NCBI RefSeq assembly: GCF_000026145.1
Contig: NC_009445.1
Location: 2,046,001 to 2,110,000 of the forward strand
Source of the DNA: Bradyrhizobium sp. ORS 278
Lineage (GTDB): Bacteria > Pseudomonadota > Alphaproteobacteria > Rhizobiales > Xanthobacteraceae
DNA length: 64,000 nt
Direction of reading: 5' to 3'
Shown: piece after piece, positions 1 to 9,032 of the stretch
How positions within the stretch are numbered: the first letter of the stretch is position 1
How the letters are laid out: every line of letters starts with the position of its first letter
Translations under genes and position numbers: made by a program
Notes under the pieces: generated by a model
Seen by the model: the letters and a program-made list of their open reading frames with translations, nothing else
Told to the model about the DNA's origin: nothing
Databases searched by the model: none

Positions 1-65
1 TGGCAAGATCGTCACAAGTTTCCGGATTCGGGAAAAATGTCCCTATCTCGGGAAGAATAATCCCC

Positions 66-109
66 ATTGCGACAGTATTGGCCGCTGTCTACGAATGTTA
101 CCGTTCGTA
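66..109 (+). promoter_or_regulatory. Possible promoter and operator of the TonB receptor gene
   Basis: A TTGCGA hexamer near 67 lies 17 bases before TACGAA at 90, a weak sigma70-like pair. The second hexamer is also the left arm of a short inverted repeat (TACGAA at 90-95, TTCGTA at 104-109, 8-base spacer). An operator overlapping the -10 of a receptor gene would make sense, but the arms are short and match no regulator I recognise. Bases 1-65 show no convincing gene. Confidence 0.25.
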
Positions 110-197
110 TTGTGCGGGAATGGACCGGATCTGAAGCGGGCGGGGCTCAGGGGCGTGAGCTGGCTCCGGGCCGGTCGACAAGAAACTGGGGGACGTC

Positions 198-2582
198 TTG
201 ACCAGGCTCTCGGCACTGAAAAGTGCTCTACTTGCGACGTGCGCGTTGCTGCCGACCGCTGTCTTCGCACAGCAGACCCTGCAGACCATCGAGGTCGTCG
301 GCGTCTCGCCGGTGCAGGGCAGCGAGATGGCGAAAGACAAGATCCCCTCCAATGTCGAGACCATCGGGACGCGCGAGCTGGATCATAGCCGTGCCCCGTC
401 GCTGCTCGACAATATCCTGCAATCGGTGCCCGGCGTCTCCTTGAGTGATCAGTCCGGCAATACGTTCCAGCGCAATCTGGATTATCGCGGCCAGACCGCC
501 TCGCCGGTGCTCGGCACGCCGCAGGGTATCGCCGTCTACCAGAACGGCACCCGCATCAACGAGGCGTTCGGCGACGTCGTCAACTGGGACCTGATCCCGG
601 AGATGGCGATCGCGCGCATGACGCTGATGCCGAACAATCCGTTGTTCGGCCTCAACGCCACCGGCGGCGCGCTGTCGATCGAGATGAAGAACGGCTTCAC
701 CTATCAGGGCGGCGAAGCGCAGCTGTTCGGCGGCTCGTTCGGCCGCATCCAGTCGGGCGCGCAGTATGGCTGGAACAACGGCACGTACTCGGCCTATATC
801 GCGGCCGAAGGCGCCTATGACCGCGGCTGGCGCGACTTCTCATCGGCCTCGCAGATCCGGCGCATGTACGCTGATTTCGGCGCGCGCGGCGACACCACCG
901 AATTCCATCTCTCCTTCACCGGCGCCGACAACAGGCTCGGCTCAGTCGCGGCGACGCCGATCGAGATGCTGAACAACCGCTGGTCCAGCGTCTACACCTG
1001 GCCGCAGTCGCTGCATCTTCAGATGCAGATGGTGCAGGCCAGCGCCAAATGGACGCCCAACGAGACCTGGACCTTGCAGGCCAACGGCTACTATCGCAAC
1101 TACAAGTCGGCGCGCGTGGACGGCAACGGCACGGATGCGCAGGCCTGCGACCTGGGAATCGGCCTCGACAATCAATTCTGCATCGGGGATGGTCAGACTC
1201 CGTTGAACCAGAACGTGCCGACGTTCAATACGTTGGCCGGCGATACGGCGCTCGGCCAGATCGACCGCAACAGCGTCAAGACCGACAGCTATGGCGGCTC
1301 GCTGCAGGCGACCTCGACGACGCAGCTGTTCGGCCATGACAACCATTTCGTCGTCGGCGCCAGCGTGGATCATGGCAACACCAACTTTGCGGCAACCTCC
1401 GAGCTCGGCACCATCGACAACAATCTGTTTGTGACCGGCCTCGGTGTGTTCGTCGACCAGCCCAACGCCGGCCTTGCGCCGGTCAATCTGAACGCCAAGA
1501 ACACCTATCTCGGCATCTACGCGACCAACACCTTCGACATCACCTCGCAGCTCGCCTTCACGGCCGGCGGCCGCTTCAACTGGGCCCAGATCAATCTGCG
1601 GGACCAGGGCGGAAACCTGCCGCTGCTGAACAGCAACAACAACTTCCAGCGCTTCAATCCGGTCGCCGGCTTCACCTACAAGTTCACGCCGAACATCACC
1701 GGATATGCCGGCTACTCCGAGGCCAACCGCGCGCCGACCCCGCTCGAGCTCGGCTGCTCGGACCCGAACAATCCCTGCCTGATCGACAACTTCCTAATCG
1801 CCGATCCGCCGCTGAAGCAGGTGGTGTCGCGCACCATCGAAGGCGGCCTGCGCGGCGAGATCTCCGGCGGCGCGTCCGCCTTTGCCGCGGCGCCGCCGCC
1901 CTATCGCAAGGCACCGATCAAGGCGGTGTCGGTCGATGACGGCTGGAAGCTGCGCTGGGGCCTCAGCCTGTTCCGCACCGAGAATTCCGACGACATCATC
2001 CAGGTTGTCGATCCGGCCAACCCCGTACGCGGCTATTTCAAGAACGCCGGCACCACGCTGCGCCAGGGCGTCGAGGCCAAGCTCGACCTGACCTGGAACC
2101 GCTGGACTGCCTACGCCAACTACACCTTCATCGATGCGACCTTCCGCAGTGCCTTCGACGTCAATGATCCGTTCCTGCAGGCTCCTGTCGGAGTTGTCTC
2201 GGGCAACCACATTCCCGGCATCCCGGCGCACCGCCTGAAGCTCGGGGCCGACTATGCCGTGACCGATGACTGGAAGGTCGGCGCCAGCTTCAACTATGTC
2301 GGCAGCCAGTATCTGCTGCATGACGAGACCAACGTCTATCCGAAGGTCCCGTCCTACTGGGTCGTGAACGTGAACACGTCGTACCAGGTCACCAAGAATG
2401 TCGAGGTGTTCGGGCTGATCCAGAACCTGTTCAACCAGCGCTACTACTCGTCCGGCACGGTGTTCAATACGGGCGGCTTCAACACTGCCGGCGGCGGCAA
2501 CGCCTTTGCCTTCAACGATCCGCGCAGCGTCGTGCCGGGCATGCCGCTCGCCGCCTATGCGGGCATCCGCGCGAAGTTCTGA
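198..2582 (+). CDS. TonB-dependent outer-membrane receptor
   Basis: A 794-residue outer-membrane, proton-motive-force-driven uptake receptor that works with TonB-ExbB-ExbD. The TTG start is chosen because a GGGGGA ribosome site precedes it and it begins a clear Sec signal peptide (residues 1-24, ending AVFA). A plug domain follows at roughly residues 50-165, with typical plug phrases around LLDNILQSVPGVS and NNPLFGLNATGGALSI, then a 22-strand-type barrel ending in a terminal phenylalanine (GIRAKF), as outer-membrane proteins usually do. There is no adjacent periplasmic binding protein or siderophore gene, so the substrate is unknown. A Pro/Ala-rich insertion near residues 560-570 is likely a surface loop. 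It stands alone, followed by its own terminator. Confidence 0.9.
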   Translation: MTRLSALKSALLATCALLPTAVFAQQTLQTIEVVGVSPVQGSEMAKDKIPSNVETIGTRELDHSRAPSLLDNILQSVPGVSLSDQSGNTFQRNLDYRGQTASPVLGTPQGIAVYQNGTRINEAFGDVVNWDLIPEMAIARMTLMPNNPLFGLNATGGALSIEMKNGFTYQGGEAQLFGGSFGRIQSGAQYGWNNGTYSAYIAAEGAYDRGWRDFSSASQIRRMYADFGARGDTTEFHLSFTGADNRLGSVAATPIEMLNNRWSSVYTWPQSLHLQMQMVQASAKWTPNETWTLQANGYYRNYKSARVDGNGTDAQACDLGIGLDNQFCIGDGQTPLNQNVPTFNTLAGDTALGQIDRNSVKTDSYGGSLQATSTTQLFGHDNHFVVGASVDHGNTNFAATSELGTIDNNLFVTGLGVFVDQPNAGLAPVNLNAKNTYLGIYATNTFDITSQLAFTAGGRFNWAQINLRDQGGNLPLLNSNNNFQRFNPVAGFTYKFTPNITGYAGYSEANRAPTPLELGCSDPNNPCLIDNFLIADPPLKQVVSRTIEGGLRGEISGGASAFAAAPPPYRKAPIKAVSVDDGWKLRWGLSLFRTENSDDIIQVVDPANPVRGYFKNAGTTLRQGVEAKLDLTWNRWTAYANYTFIDATFRSAFDVNDPFLQAPVGVVSGNHIPGIPAHRLKLGADYAVTDDWKVGASFNYVGSQYLLHDETNVYPKVPSYWVVNVNTSYQVTKNVEVFGLIQNLFNQRYYSSGTVFNTGGFNTAGGGNAFAFNDPRSVVPGMPLAAYAGIRAKF

Positions 2583-2639
2583 GCCAGCCGATCAAAGGCG
2601 CGTCGGCGCCGCGCCACGGAAAGCCCCCGCCGTGGCAAG

Positions 2640-2668
2640 AAGGCCGGGAGAAATCCCGGCCTTTCGTC
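2640..2668 (+). terminator. Intrinsic terminator after the TonB receptor gene
   Basis: A perfect 10-base-pair GC-rich stem (AAGGCCGGGA with TCCCGGCCTT) closes a GAAA loop and is followed by TCGTCT. It starts 57 bases after the receptor stop codon. The T-run is poor, so termination may be partial. Confidence 0.6.
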
Positions 2669-2705
2669 TGTCTTCCGCTGGTCGTGCCCGGCGCATCGTC
2701 CGAGC

Positions 2706-2841
2706 GTAGGGTGGGCAAAGGCGCGCCAAAGAACCAGCGTGTTACCCGAGCTGCCTCGCGCGCCGTGCCCACCATTCCCACCGCGCGCACCGATGCATGG
2801 TGGACACACGCCGCCTGGCGGCGGCGCTTTGCCCACCCTAC
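2706..2841. repeat. Dispersed inverted-repeat element, GTAGGGTGGGC family, copy 1
   Basis: A 136-base element bounded by perfect 15-base inverted ends (GTAGGGTGGGCAAAG at 2706-2720, its complement at 2827-2841). A second copy with the same ends is at 24685-24825. The interiors share pieces such as CGCGCGCCGTGCCCACCAT but differ elsewhere. It has no coding capacity, so it looks like a non-autonomous mobile or extragenic palindromic element. It ends five bases from the stop codon of the oxidoreductase gene. Confidence 0.8.
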
Positions 2842-2845
2842 GAGA

Positions 2846-3943
2846 TCACTCCGCAGCTTGCGCGGACCCAAGCGTCGGGTAGTCCGTGTAGCCCTTCTCG
2901 CCGCCGCCATAGAGCGTGGCGCGGTCGAGCTCGTTGAGCGGGGCGTCGGCCTTGAGCCGCTCGACCAGATCGGGATTGGCGATGAACGGACGGCCGAACG
3001 CGATCAGGTCGGCGGCGCCGGCGTCGAGCTGCTTGGTGGCGAGCGCGAGGTCGTAGCCGTTGTTGGCGATGTAGGTCCCGCTGAAGCGCTTGCGCAGCGA
3101 GGCATAGTCGAACGGCGCGACGTCGCGCGGCCCGCCGGTGGCGCCCTCGATGACGTGGATGTAGACGAGCTTCAGCGCGTTGAGCTGATCGACGATATAG
3201 TCGAACAGCGCCTGCGGATTGGAATCGCTGACGTCGTTGGCCGGCGTCACCGGCGACAGGCGGATGCCGGTCCTGTCGGCGCCAATAGCGCCGGACACGG
3301 CCTTCGCGACCTCGATCATCAGCCGGGCGCGGTTCTCGATCGAGCCGCCATAGGCGTCGGTGCGCTTGTTGGCGCCGTCCTTGGCGAACTGGTCGAGCAG
3401 ATAGCCATTGGCGCCGTGGATCTCGATGCCGTCGAAGCCGGCCTCGATCGCATTCAGCGCGGCCTGCTTGAACGCCTCGACGATGCCGGGGATCTCGGCG
3501 AGCTCGAGCGCGCGCGGCGTCGAGACATCGGCGAAGGTGCCCCCCACGAAGGTCTTGGTCTTGGCGGCGATCGCCGAGGGCGCCACCGGCGCGCCGCCAT
3601 CGGGCTGCAACGAGACATGCGAGATGCGGCCGACATGCCAGAGCTGGATGAAGATGCGGCCGCCCTTGGCGTGCACCGCGTCGGTGACCTTGCGCCAGCC
3701 GGCGATCTGCGCCTTGGAATAGATGCCGGGCGTGTCCTGATAGCCCTGGCCCTGCTGCGACACTTGGCTGGCCTCGGAGATCAGGAGCCCGGCGCTGGCG
3801 CGCTGCGCGTAGTAGGTGGCTGTCAGCGGACCCGGGGCGAGGCCCTCGACGGCGCGGTTGCGCGTCAGCGGTGCCATCACGACGCGATTGGCCAGGGTGA
3901 TCGGACCGAGCTTGGTGGGCTCGAACAGTTTCGATGTGCTCAT
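2846..3943 (-). CDS. Old Yellow Enzyme-family alkene reductase (NemA/XenB-like)
   Basis: A 365-residue cytoplasmic FMN- and NAD(P)H-dependent reductase of activated double bonds (enones, N-ethylmaleimide, nitrate esters in known relatives). The sequence opens KLFEPTKLGPITLANRVVMAPLTRNRA, shown in part, typical of the family's first barrel strand. IQLWHVGRISH and IHGANGYLLDQF follow, then NKRTDAYGGSIENR near the flavin site, and AFGRPFIANPDL near the C-terminus. I chose the ATG at 3943, preceded by GGAAAG, over an in-frame ATG 24 codons upstream that has no ribosome site. It is divergent from the ABC importer with about 290 bases between, and nothing ties the two functionally. The physiological substrate is not known. 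Confidence 0.92.
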   Translation of the reverse strand: MSTSKLFEPTKLGPITLANRVVMAPLTRNRAVEGLAPGPLTATYYAQRASAGLLISEASQVSQQGQGYQDTPGIYSKAQIAGWRKVTDAVHAKGGRIFIQLWHVGRISHVSLQPDGGAPVAPSAIAAKTKTFVGGTFADVSTPRALELAEIPGIVEAFKQAALNAIEAGFDGIEIHGANGYLLDQFAKDGANKRTDAYGGSIENRARLMIEVAKAVSGAIGADRTGIRLSPVTPANDVSDSNPQALFDYIVDQLNALKLVYIHVIEGATGGPRDVAPFDYASLRKRFSGTYIANNGYDLALATKQLDAGAADLIAFGRPFIANPDLVERLKADAPLNELDRATLYGGGEKGYTDYPTLGSAQAAE

Positions 3944-4230
3944 CTGCGCTTTCCTTGAGGGGACAGGTGAGGGTGAATTGTGCATTGCCGCAGACGGCAC
4001 AATGCCCCGAACCATTCAAAATTGCGGGTGGGTTCCGCGCAAGCCGCGCAGGGCCTTTCGCCGATGGCGCTGCGGCTGGCGCCGAAGTCGACAGAATGAG
4101 ACTGACGGAACATTGCGCCGGTACGCGCAGCTTGTGGAACCAGGGCCGCAACGGTATCTTGAGGTGCGCTACTCAGACGCTTTGAAAAAACAATGCGGAC
4201 CGCATGACGGCCGCAGGGGAGGGTGAATCC

Positions 4231-5256
4231 ATGAAGTCCGGCATCGCCATCGCGGCCGTCTGCGCCGCCCTCAGCAGCACCATCATCGCCAACTCGGCGC
4301 TGGCCGACACCAGCGGAAAGAAGATCGCGTTTTCCAACAACTACGCCGGCAATTCCTGGCGCCAGGCGATGCTCAAGAGCTACGAGATCGTCACCAAGAA
4401 GGCGGTCGCCGACAAGGTCGTCGCCGCGGCTGACATCTTCACCACAGCCGACAAGGAGGTGCCGACCCAGGCGGCGCAGATTCAGAACCTGATCCTGCAG
4501 GGCTACGATGCGATCGTCATCAACGCTTCCTCGCCGGACGCCTTGAACGGCGCCGTGAAGCAGGCCTGCGATGCCGGCATCGTCGTGGTGTCGTTCGACG
4601 GCATCGTCACCGAACCCTGCGCCTATCGCGTCGTCGTCGACTTCAAGGCGATGGGCCGGCAGGAGGTCGAGGAGATGGCCAAGTTCCAGCCGAAGGGCGG
4701 CAATCTGCTCGAGATTCGCGGCCTGGCCGGCACTTCGATCGACGAAGCCATTCATGCCGGCATCCTCGAAGGCGTGAAGGCGCATCCCGAATTCAAGATC
4801 GTCGGCTCGGTGACCGGCGACTGGGACCAGACCACGGCGCAGAAGGCGGTCGCCACCGTGCTGCCGTCGCTGCCCGACATCGTCGGCGTCGTCGACCAGG
4901 GCGGCGACGGCTATGGCGCGGCGCAGGCCTTCGCCGCCGCCGGCAAGCCGCGGCCCACCATCATCATGGGCAATCGCCAGGACGAGTTGCAGTGGTGGAA
5001 GGAGCAGAAGGCCAAGGACGGCTACAAGACGTGGTCCGCCTCGATCGCGCCGGGCGTCTCGACCTTGGCGTTCTGGGTCGCGCAGCAGGTGCTGGACGGC
5101 AACAAGTCGATTCCGCACGACCTGCTGGTGCCCTATCTCGCCTTCACTCAGGACAATTTCGAAACCGAGCTGCCCAACATCCCCAAGGGCGGCGTGGCGA
5201 GCCACGAATACACCCAGGCCGAAGCGGTCGCTGCGATCAAGGCCAACATGAAGTGA
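4231..5256 (+). CDS. Sugar ABC transporter periplasmic substrate-binding protein (CUT2 type)
   Basis: A 341-residue periplasmic binding protein that delivers a sugar or related polyol to the importer encoded directly downstream. The ATG at 4231 follows GGGGAGGG; an upstream in-frame ATG at 4204 has no such site and would spoil the signal peptide (residues 1-25, ending NSALA). It has the two-lobed RbsB/Peripla_BP_4 fold signature: KIAFSNNYAGNSWRQAM at the start, QIQNLILQGYDAIVINASSP, and GVVDQGGDGYGAAQAF in the second lobe. It is the first gene of a four-gene operon (binding protein, ATPase, two permeases). The substrate cannot be read from sequence; ribose, xylose or inositol-like ligands are the usual choices for this class. 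Confidence 0.9.
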   Translation: MKSGIAIAAVCAALSSTIIANSALADTSGKKIAFSNNYAGNSWRQAMLKSYEIVTKKAVADKVVAAADIFTTADKEVPTQAAQIQNLILQGYDAIVINASSPDALNGAVKQACDAGIVVVSFDGIVTEPCAYRVVVDFKAMGRQEVEEMAKFQPKGGNLLEIRGLAGTSIDEAIHAGILEGVKAHPEFKIVGSVTGDWDQTTAQKAVATVLPSLPDIVGVVDQGGDGYGAAQAFAAAGKPRPTIIMGNRQDELQWWKEQKAKDGYKTWSASIAPGVSTLAFWVAQQVLDGNKSIPHDLLVPYLAFTQDNFETELPNIPKGGVASHEYTQAEAVAAIKANMK

Positions 5257-5295
5257 CGGCTGAACGCGCGTGCTGTTTGCGAGCACAGGGGCCGG

Positions 5296-6765
5296 ATGAC
5301 CGCCACACGGTCTGAACTTGTGAGGCTGAGCGGCGTCGAGAAATACTTCGGCGCCGTCCGCGCGCTCGGCGGCGTCGATCTGGCGCTCGCAGAGGGCGAA
5401 TGCCTCGGGCTCGTCGGCCACAACGGCGCCGGCAAGTCGACGCTGATGCACATCCTCGCCGGCACCGCCACGGCCGATCGCGGACAGCTCGCGATCGCCG
5501 GCGCGGTGCCGGCGAACTACGCGCCGGGGACGGCCAAGCAGCTCGGCGTTCGCTGCGTATTCCAGGAGCTCTCGCTCTGTCCCAACCTGACGGTGGCCGA
5601 GAACACCCGCGTCTTTCATCCCTCGCTCACCGGCTTCACATGGCGGCGACGAGCCGCCCGGCTGATCCTCGACAAGCTCGACGCGATCTTCCCGGGCCAT
5701 GGCATCGCGGCGTCCGATCTTGTGCAGGATCTTCCGATCGGCCGGCGCCAGATGGTGGAGGTGGCGCGCGCCTTCACCGTCACCGACGAGCCGGTCCGGC
5801 TCGTCATCCTCGACGAGCCGACCTCCTCGCTCGACGCCCACACCGCCGGCCAGCTGCTGAGCTTCGTGCGCCGCGCGGTCGGCGAAGGGATCAGCTGCAT
5901 CTTCATCTCACACCTGCTCGGCGAGGTGCTCGCCAATTGCGATCGGATCGTGGTGATGCGCGACGGCACGACGGTCGCCGACGCGCCGGCGACGGCGTTC
6001 GACCGCGACCGGCTGGTCGCGGCGATGGGCGACGTCGAGCTCCACGCCCGCGACGTCAAGGCCGGCCAGGGACGCCTTCGGGGCCAATCGCCGTTGCGTG
6101 TCCGCGCCCGGGCGGCGCGCCAGAGCGGAGCCGGGGAGCTGGTCGCGCATGAGGGCGAGATCATCGGGCTCGCCGGGCTCGCCGGCCACGGCCAGACCAG
6201 CCTGCTGCTGTCGATCTTCGCCGCCGCGACACGCGCGACGACAGGCATGGAGGTCACGGCCAGCGTCGCCCTGGTCGCCGGTGACCGTCAGGCCGACGGC
6301 ATCTTTCCGCTGTGGTCGATCGCGGAGAACATCGGCGTCCGCTCGCTGCACAGCCTGCGCCACGGCCTGCTGATATCGCGCCGGCGCGAGCATGAGCTGG
6401 CCGCGCATTGGCGCGACAAGATCCGCATCCGCACGCCCGACATCGACAACAACATCCTCTCATTGTCGGGCGGCAATCAGCAGAAGGCGCTGTTTGCCCG
6501 CGCGCTCGGCTCGGATGCGCGCATCGTGCTGATGGACGATCCGATGCGCGGCGTCGACGTCGGGACCAAGCTCGAAGTCTATGAGCTGATCCGCGCGGAG
6601 GCCGACAGCGGCCGCACCTTCCTGTGGTACACCACGGAGTTCGACGAGTTGAAGCAATGCGACCACGTCTATGTGTTCCGCAACGATGTGATCGTTGCCG
6701 ACCTGACCCGCGACGAGCTGACCGAGCAAAAGGTCATCCAGTCCTCCTTCGCCGAAGCGGGCTGA
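5296..6765 (+). CDS. Sugar ABC transporter ATP-binding protein (RbsA/XylG type, two domains)
   Basis: A 489-residue ATPase with two tandem nucleotide-binding domains. The first (about residues 5-235) has a complete Walker A (GHNGAGKST), a signature region reading [15 protein letters not shown] and Walker [13 protein letters not shown]. The second (about 270-485) has the altered Walker [10 protein letters not shown], the signature LSGGNQQK and the Walker B-like [16 protein letters not shown] changed second site is normal for RbsA-type proteins. The second half is slightly compact; the whole is near the usual 500 residues. It starts 39 bases after the binding-protein gene and ends 4 bases before the first permease. 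Confidence 0.92.
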   Translation: MTATRSELVRLSGVEKYFGAVRALGGVDLALAEGECLGLVGHNGAGKSTLMHILAGTATADRGQLAIAGAVPANYAPGTAKQLGVRCVFQELSLCPNLTVAENTRVFHPSLTGFTWRRRAARLILDKLDAIFPGHGIAASDLVQDLPIGRRQMVEVARAFTVTDEPVRLVILDEPTSSLDAHTAGQLLSFVRRAVGEGISCIFISHLLGEVLANCDRIVVMRDGTTVADAPATAFDRDRLVAAMGDVELHARDVKAGQGRLRGQSPLRVRARAARQSGAGELVAHEGEIIGLAGLAGHGQTSLLLSIFAAATRATTGMEVTASVALVAGDRQADGIFPLWSIAENIGVRSLHSLRHGLLISRRREHELAAHWRDKIRIRTPDIDNNILSLSGGNQQKALFARALGSDARIVLMDDPMRGVDVGTKLEVYELIRAEADSGRTFLWYTTEFDELKQCDHVYVFRNDVIVADLTRDELTEQKVIQSSFAEAG

Positions 6766-6769
6766 CGCC

Positions 6770-7753
6770 ATGGCCTCGCTGAGCGCGCCGGACAGGCGCG
6801 GCCTTCCCCTGATCGGAACTCCGAACGTGCCGCGGCTGCTGCGTGCGCTGCTGCCGGCGCTGTCGCTCGCGCTCGTGCTGATCGGCATCGCCTGGCTCAA
6901 TCCGCGCGCCATCAGCTATTTTGGCTTTACGCTGATGCTTAATCTCGCCGTGCCGATCGCGCTGGCGACGATCGCGCAGATGTTCGTCATCGCCGGAAAC
7001 GACCTGGATCTGTCGATCGGCGCGTTCGTCGGCTTCGTCGGTTGCGTCACCGCGACCTGGCTGCGCGACGTCCCGCTGCTCGGAATCGTCACGCTGCTCG
7101 GCTGCATCGCCGTCTACGCCGCGCTCGGCGCCCTGATCCATCTGCGCAACCTGCCATCGATCGTGGTCACGCTCGGCATGAGCTTCGTCTGGCAGGGACT
7201 CGCCGTCCTGATGCTGCCGAAGCCCGGCGGCAAGGCGCCGGACTGGCTGCTGGAGATCATGCGCCTCAAGCCGCCGCTCGTGCCGTTCCCGATCGTTGCC
7301 GCGGTCGTGATCGCCGCGGTCGCCTATGTCGGCCTGATGCGCACGTCCTACGGCGCCATCCTGCGCGGCTCCGGCGGCAACGCGGTGGCGATCAGCCGGG
7401 CCGGCTGGTCGCTGTTGAAGGCCAAGATGACCCTGTTCGCCTGTGCCGGCCTGTTCGGCGTACTGTCGGGCCTCGCGCTGATCGGCACCACGACCTCGGC
7501 CGATGCGAATATCGGCAACGGCTACACCATGCTGTCGATCGCCGGCGTCATCCTCGGCGGCGGCGAGTTCATCGGCGGCCGCGTATCGCCGATCGGCGCC
7601 GTCATCGGCGCGCTGACCCTGGCGCTGGCGGCGTCGCCGCTGTTGACCTTCATGCGGATTCCGCCGGACTGGCAGGTCGCCGCCAACGGCGCCATCCTGA
7701 TCGTCGTGCTCGCCGCGCGCGTGCTGATCAGCCGCAAGGATGCGCAGCCATGA
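6770..7753 (+). CDS. Sugar ABC transporter permease 1 (RbsC-like)
   Basis: A 327-residue inner-membrane permease of the CUT2 class with roughly 8-10 hydrophobic segments. The family phrase NDLDLSIGAFVGFVG lies near residue 80, and GGEFIGGRVSPIGAVIGAL marks the coupling region near residue 265. CUT2 systems commonly use a pair of permeases, and a second one follows immediately. The ATG at 6770 sits four bases after the ATPase stop, so the two are probably translationally coupled. Its 3' end lies in a 17-base tandem duplication that separates it from the next gene. Confidence 0.92.
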   Translation: MASLSAPDRRGLPLIGTPNVPRLLRALLPALSLALVLIGIAWLNPRAISYFGFTLMLNLAVPIALATIAQMFVIAGNDLDLSIGAFVGFVGCVTATWLRDVPLLGIVTLLGCIAVYAALGALIHLRNLPSIVVTLGMSFVWQGLAVLMLPKPGGKAPDWLLEIMRLKPPLVPFPIVAAVVIAAVAYVGLMRTSYGAILRGSGGNAVAISRAGWSLLKAKMTLFACAGLFGVLSGLALIGTTTSADANIGNGYTMLSIAGVILGGGEFIGGRVSPIGAVIGALTLALAASPLLTFMRIPPDWQVAANGAILIVVLAARVLISRKDAQP

Positions 7754-7769
7754 AGGATGCGCAGCCATG
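7736..7769. repeat. 17-base perfect tandem duplication at the permease junction
   Basis: AAGGATGCGCAGCCATG is present twice in a row (7736-7752 and 7753-7769). Each copy carries a possible ribosome site and an ATG. With one copy, the two permease genes would overlap by ATGA. With two, the second permease starts 13 bases downstream of the first one's stop, and the first-copy ATG opens only a six-codon reading frame. Confidence 0.9.
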
Positions 7770-8717
7770 AAGGGCACGCTCGCCGGCGTTCTCGCCCGGC
7801 CGTGGATATGGTCGTTCATCGGCGCGCTCGCGGTGTGGCTGGCCGCCATCACCTTCACCGGCGGCACCGGCGCCGGCGGCATGTTGACGGCGGCGCTGTC
7901 GCTCGCGGTGTTCACGGTCGTGGTAGGCGTCGGCCAGATGTTCGTGATCACGCTCGGTCCCGGCAACGTCGACCTGTCGTTGCCGGCCAATATCGGGCTG
8001 GCCAGCGCGGTGGCGATGACGGTCATGGCCGGCGACGACCAGCGCATTGCGTTTGGGCTGCTTGCCGCGCTCGCCTGCGGCGCCGCGATCGGCACGGCCA
8101 ACTATCTCCTGATCTGGGCGTTGCGGATCCCGCCGATCATCGCCACGCTCTCGGCGAGCTTCGTCATCCAGTCGATCGACATCAGCTATGGCCGCGGGCT
8201 GCAGATCAAGCCGCCGCCGGGCTTCGCCGATTTCACCAACATCCAGCTGTTCGGTATCCCGCTGCTCGCCGTGCTGACCGTGCTGTTCATGATCGGCGCG
8301 CATGTGGTGCTGCAGCGGACGGTGTTCGGCCGGTCGGTGCTGGCGATCGGGCAGAACATGCGCGCCGCGCGGCTGGCCGGCATCGCCGTCAACCGGGTGC
8401 GCTTCGCCACCTACGTGCTGTGCGGCACGCTCGGCGGCATCAACGGTGCGCTGCTGGCCGGCTACTTCCGCGGCGCCAATGTCGACATCGGCAACGAGTA
8501 TCTGCTCGCCTCGATCGCCGTCGTCGTGATCGGCGGCACCTCGGTCGCGGGCGGCAAGGCCAACATTCCCGGCCTGTTCGGCGCCGCGATGTTCCTGGTG
8601 CTGCTGCTGACCATGCTCAACACCTTCGGCGTCAGCGCCGGCGTCCGCCTGCTGCTGACCGGGCTGATCATCGTCGCGGTGATCACGGCGGCCGGCGGGA
8701 CGAAGCGGGAGCGGTGA
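7767..8717 (+). CDS. Sugar ABC transporter permease 2 (RbsC-like)
   Basis: A 316-residue inner-membrane permease, partner of the preceding one. It has about nine hydrophobic stretches, the phrase GPGNVDLSLPANIGLASAVA near residue 67 (the place where paralogues read DLSIG) and GGTSVAGGKANIPGLFGAA near residue 253. I placed the start at the ATG in the second copy of the 17-base duplication because it gives MKGTLAGVLARPW followed at once by a membrane segment; an in-frame ATG 27 bases upstream would add residues translated from the duplication. It is the last gene of the importer operon. Confidence 0.9.
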   Translation: MKGTLAGVLARPWIWSFIGALAVWLAAITFTGGTGAGGMLTAALSLAVFTVVVGVGQMFVITLGPGNVDLSLPANIGLASAVAMTVMAGDDQRIAFGLLAALACGAAIGTANYLLIWALRIPPIIATLSASFVIQSIDISYGRGLQIKPPPGFADFTNIQLFGIPLLAVLTVLFMIGAHVVLQRTVFGRSVLAIGQNMRAARLAGIAVNRVRFATYVLCGTLGGINGALLAGYFRGANVDIGNEYLLASIAVVVIGGTSVAGGKANIPGLFGAAMFLVLLLTMLNTFGVSAGVRLLLTGLIIVAVITAAGGTKRER

Positions 8718-9032
8718 ATGTCTTGAATGGCCCATGTCGCCGCGAACGGCACGATTTCAGGAAATCTTGTCTGAGGCAGACGAGTCGCCACGAGCCGCAG
8801 CGGGTCGCCCGCTGCGGCAGGAGCTGTCACATTCGGTTGTCGGAGCTGCCTAGCCCGTCCGCCTCCACGCTGTCGTGGCCGGGCTTGTACCGGCCATCCA
8901 CGTTGTCCAGCATGCTGAGAACGACGTGGATGCCTGGGACAGGTCCGAGCATGACGGAGCAACTAACTGGTAGTTCGTTCGACTGAACACCACGTTCATA
9001 TGCGTAGGCATCCGCTGAAGCGCGAACCCAGT
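8718..9032. other. Gene-free stretch holding a degenerate inverted repeat
   Basis: Between the importer operon and the convergent DUF1993 gene. The only structure I see is the repeat at 8872-8955. No credible open frame, RNA gene or strong terminator is visible. Confidence 0.6.
8872..8955. repeat. Degenerate copy of the GGCCGGGCTTGTCCCGGCC inverted-repeat family
   Basis: Begins GTCGTGGCCGGGCTTGTACC and ends in a diverged complement (GTGGATGCCTGGGACAGGTC, then CGAGCATGAC). The better-preserved relative is at 41202-41285. Several mismatches in the right arm suggest an old, inactive copy. Confidence 0.7.

Noticed and set aside
2684..3958. 424-residue plus-strand open frame opposite the alkene reductase
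   Set aside because: It is antisense to a gene with clear family motifs; its translation is Arg/Asp/Gly-rich and repetitive as expected from a GC-rich shadow frame, with no ribosome site.
3940..5841. 633-residue minus-strand frame across the ABC binding protein and ATPase genes
   Set aside because: It spans two real genes on the other strand and has shadow-like composition.
5296..6765. Altered second Walker A (AGHGQTS) in the sugar ATPase as sign of inactivation
   Set aside because: Degenerate second nucleotide sites are normal for RbsA/XylG-type proteins; signature and Walker B are intact.
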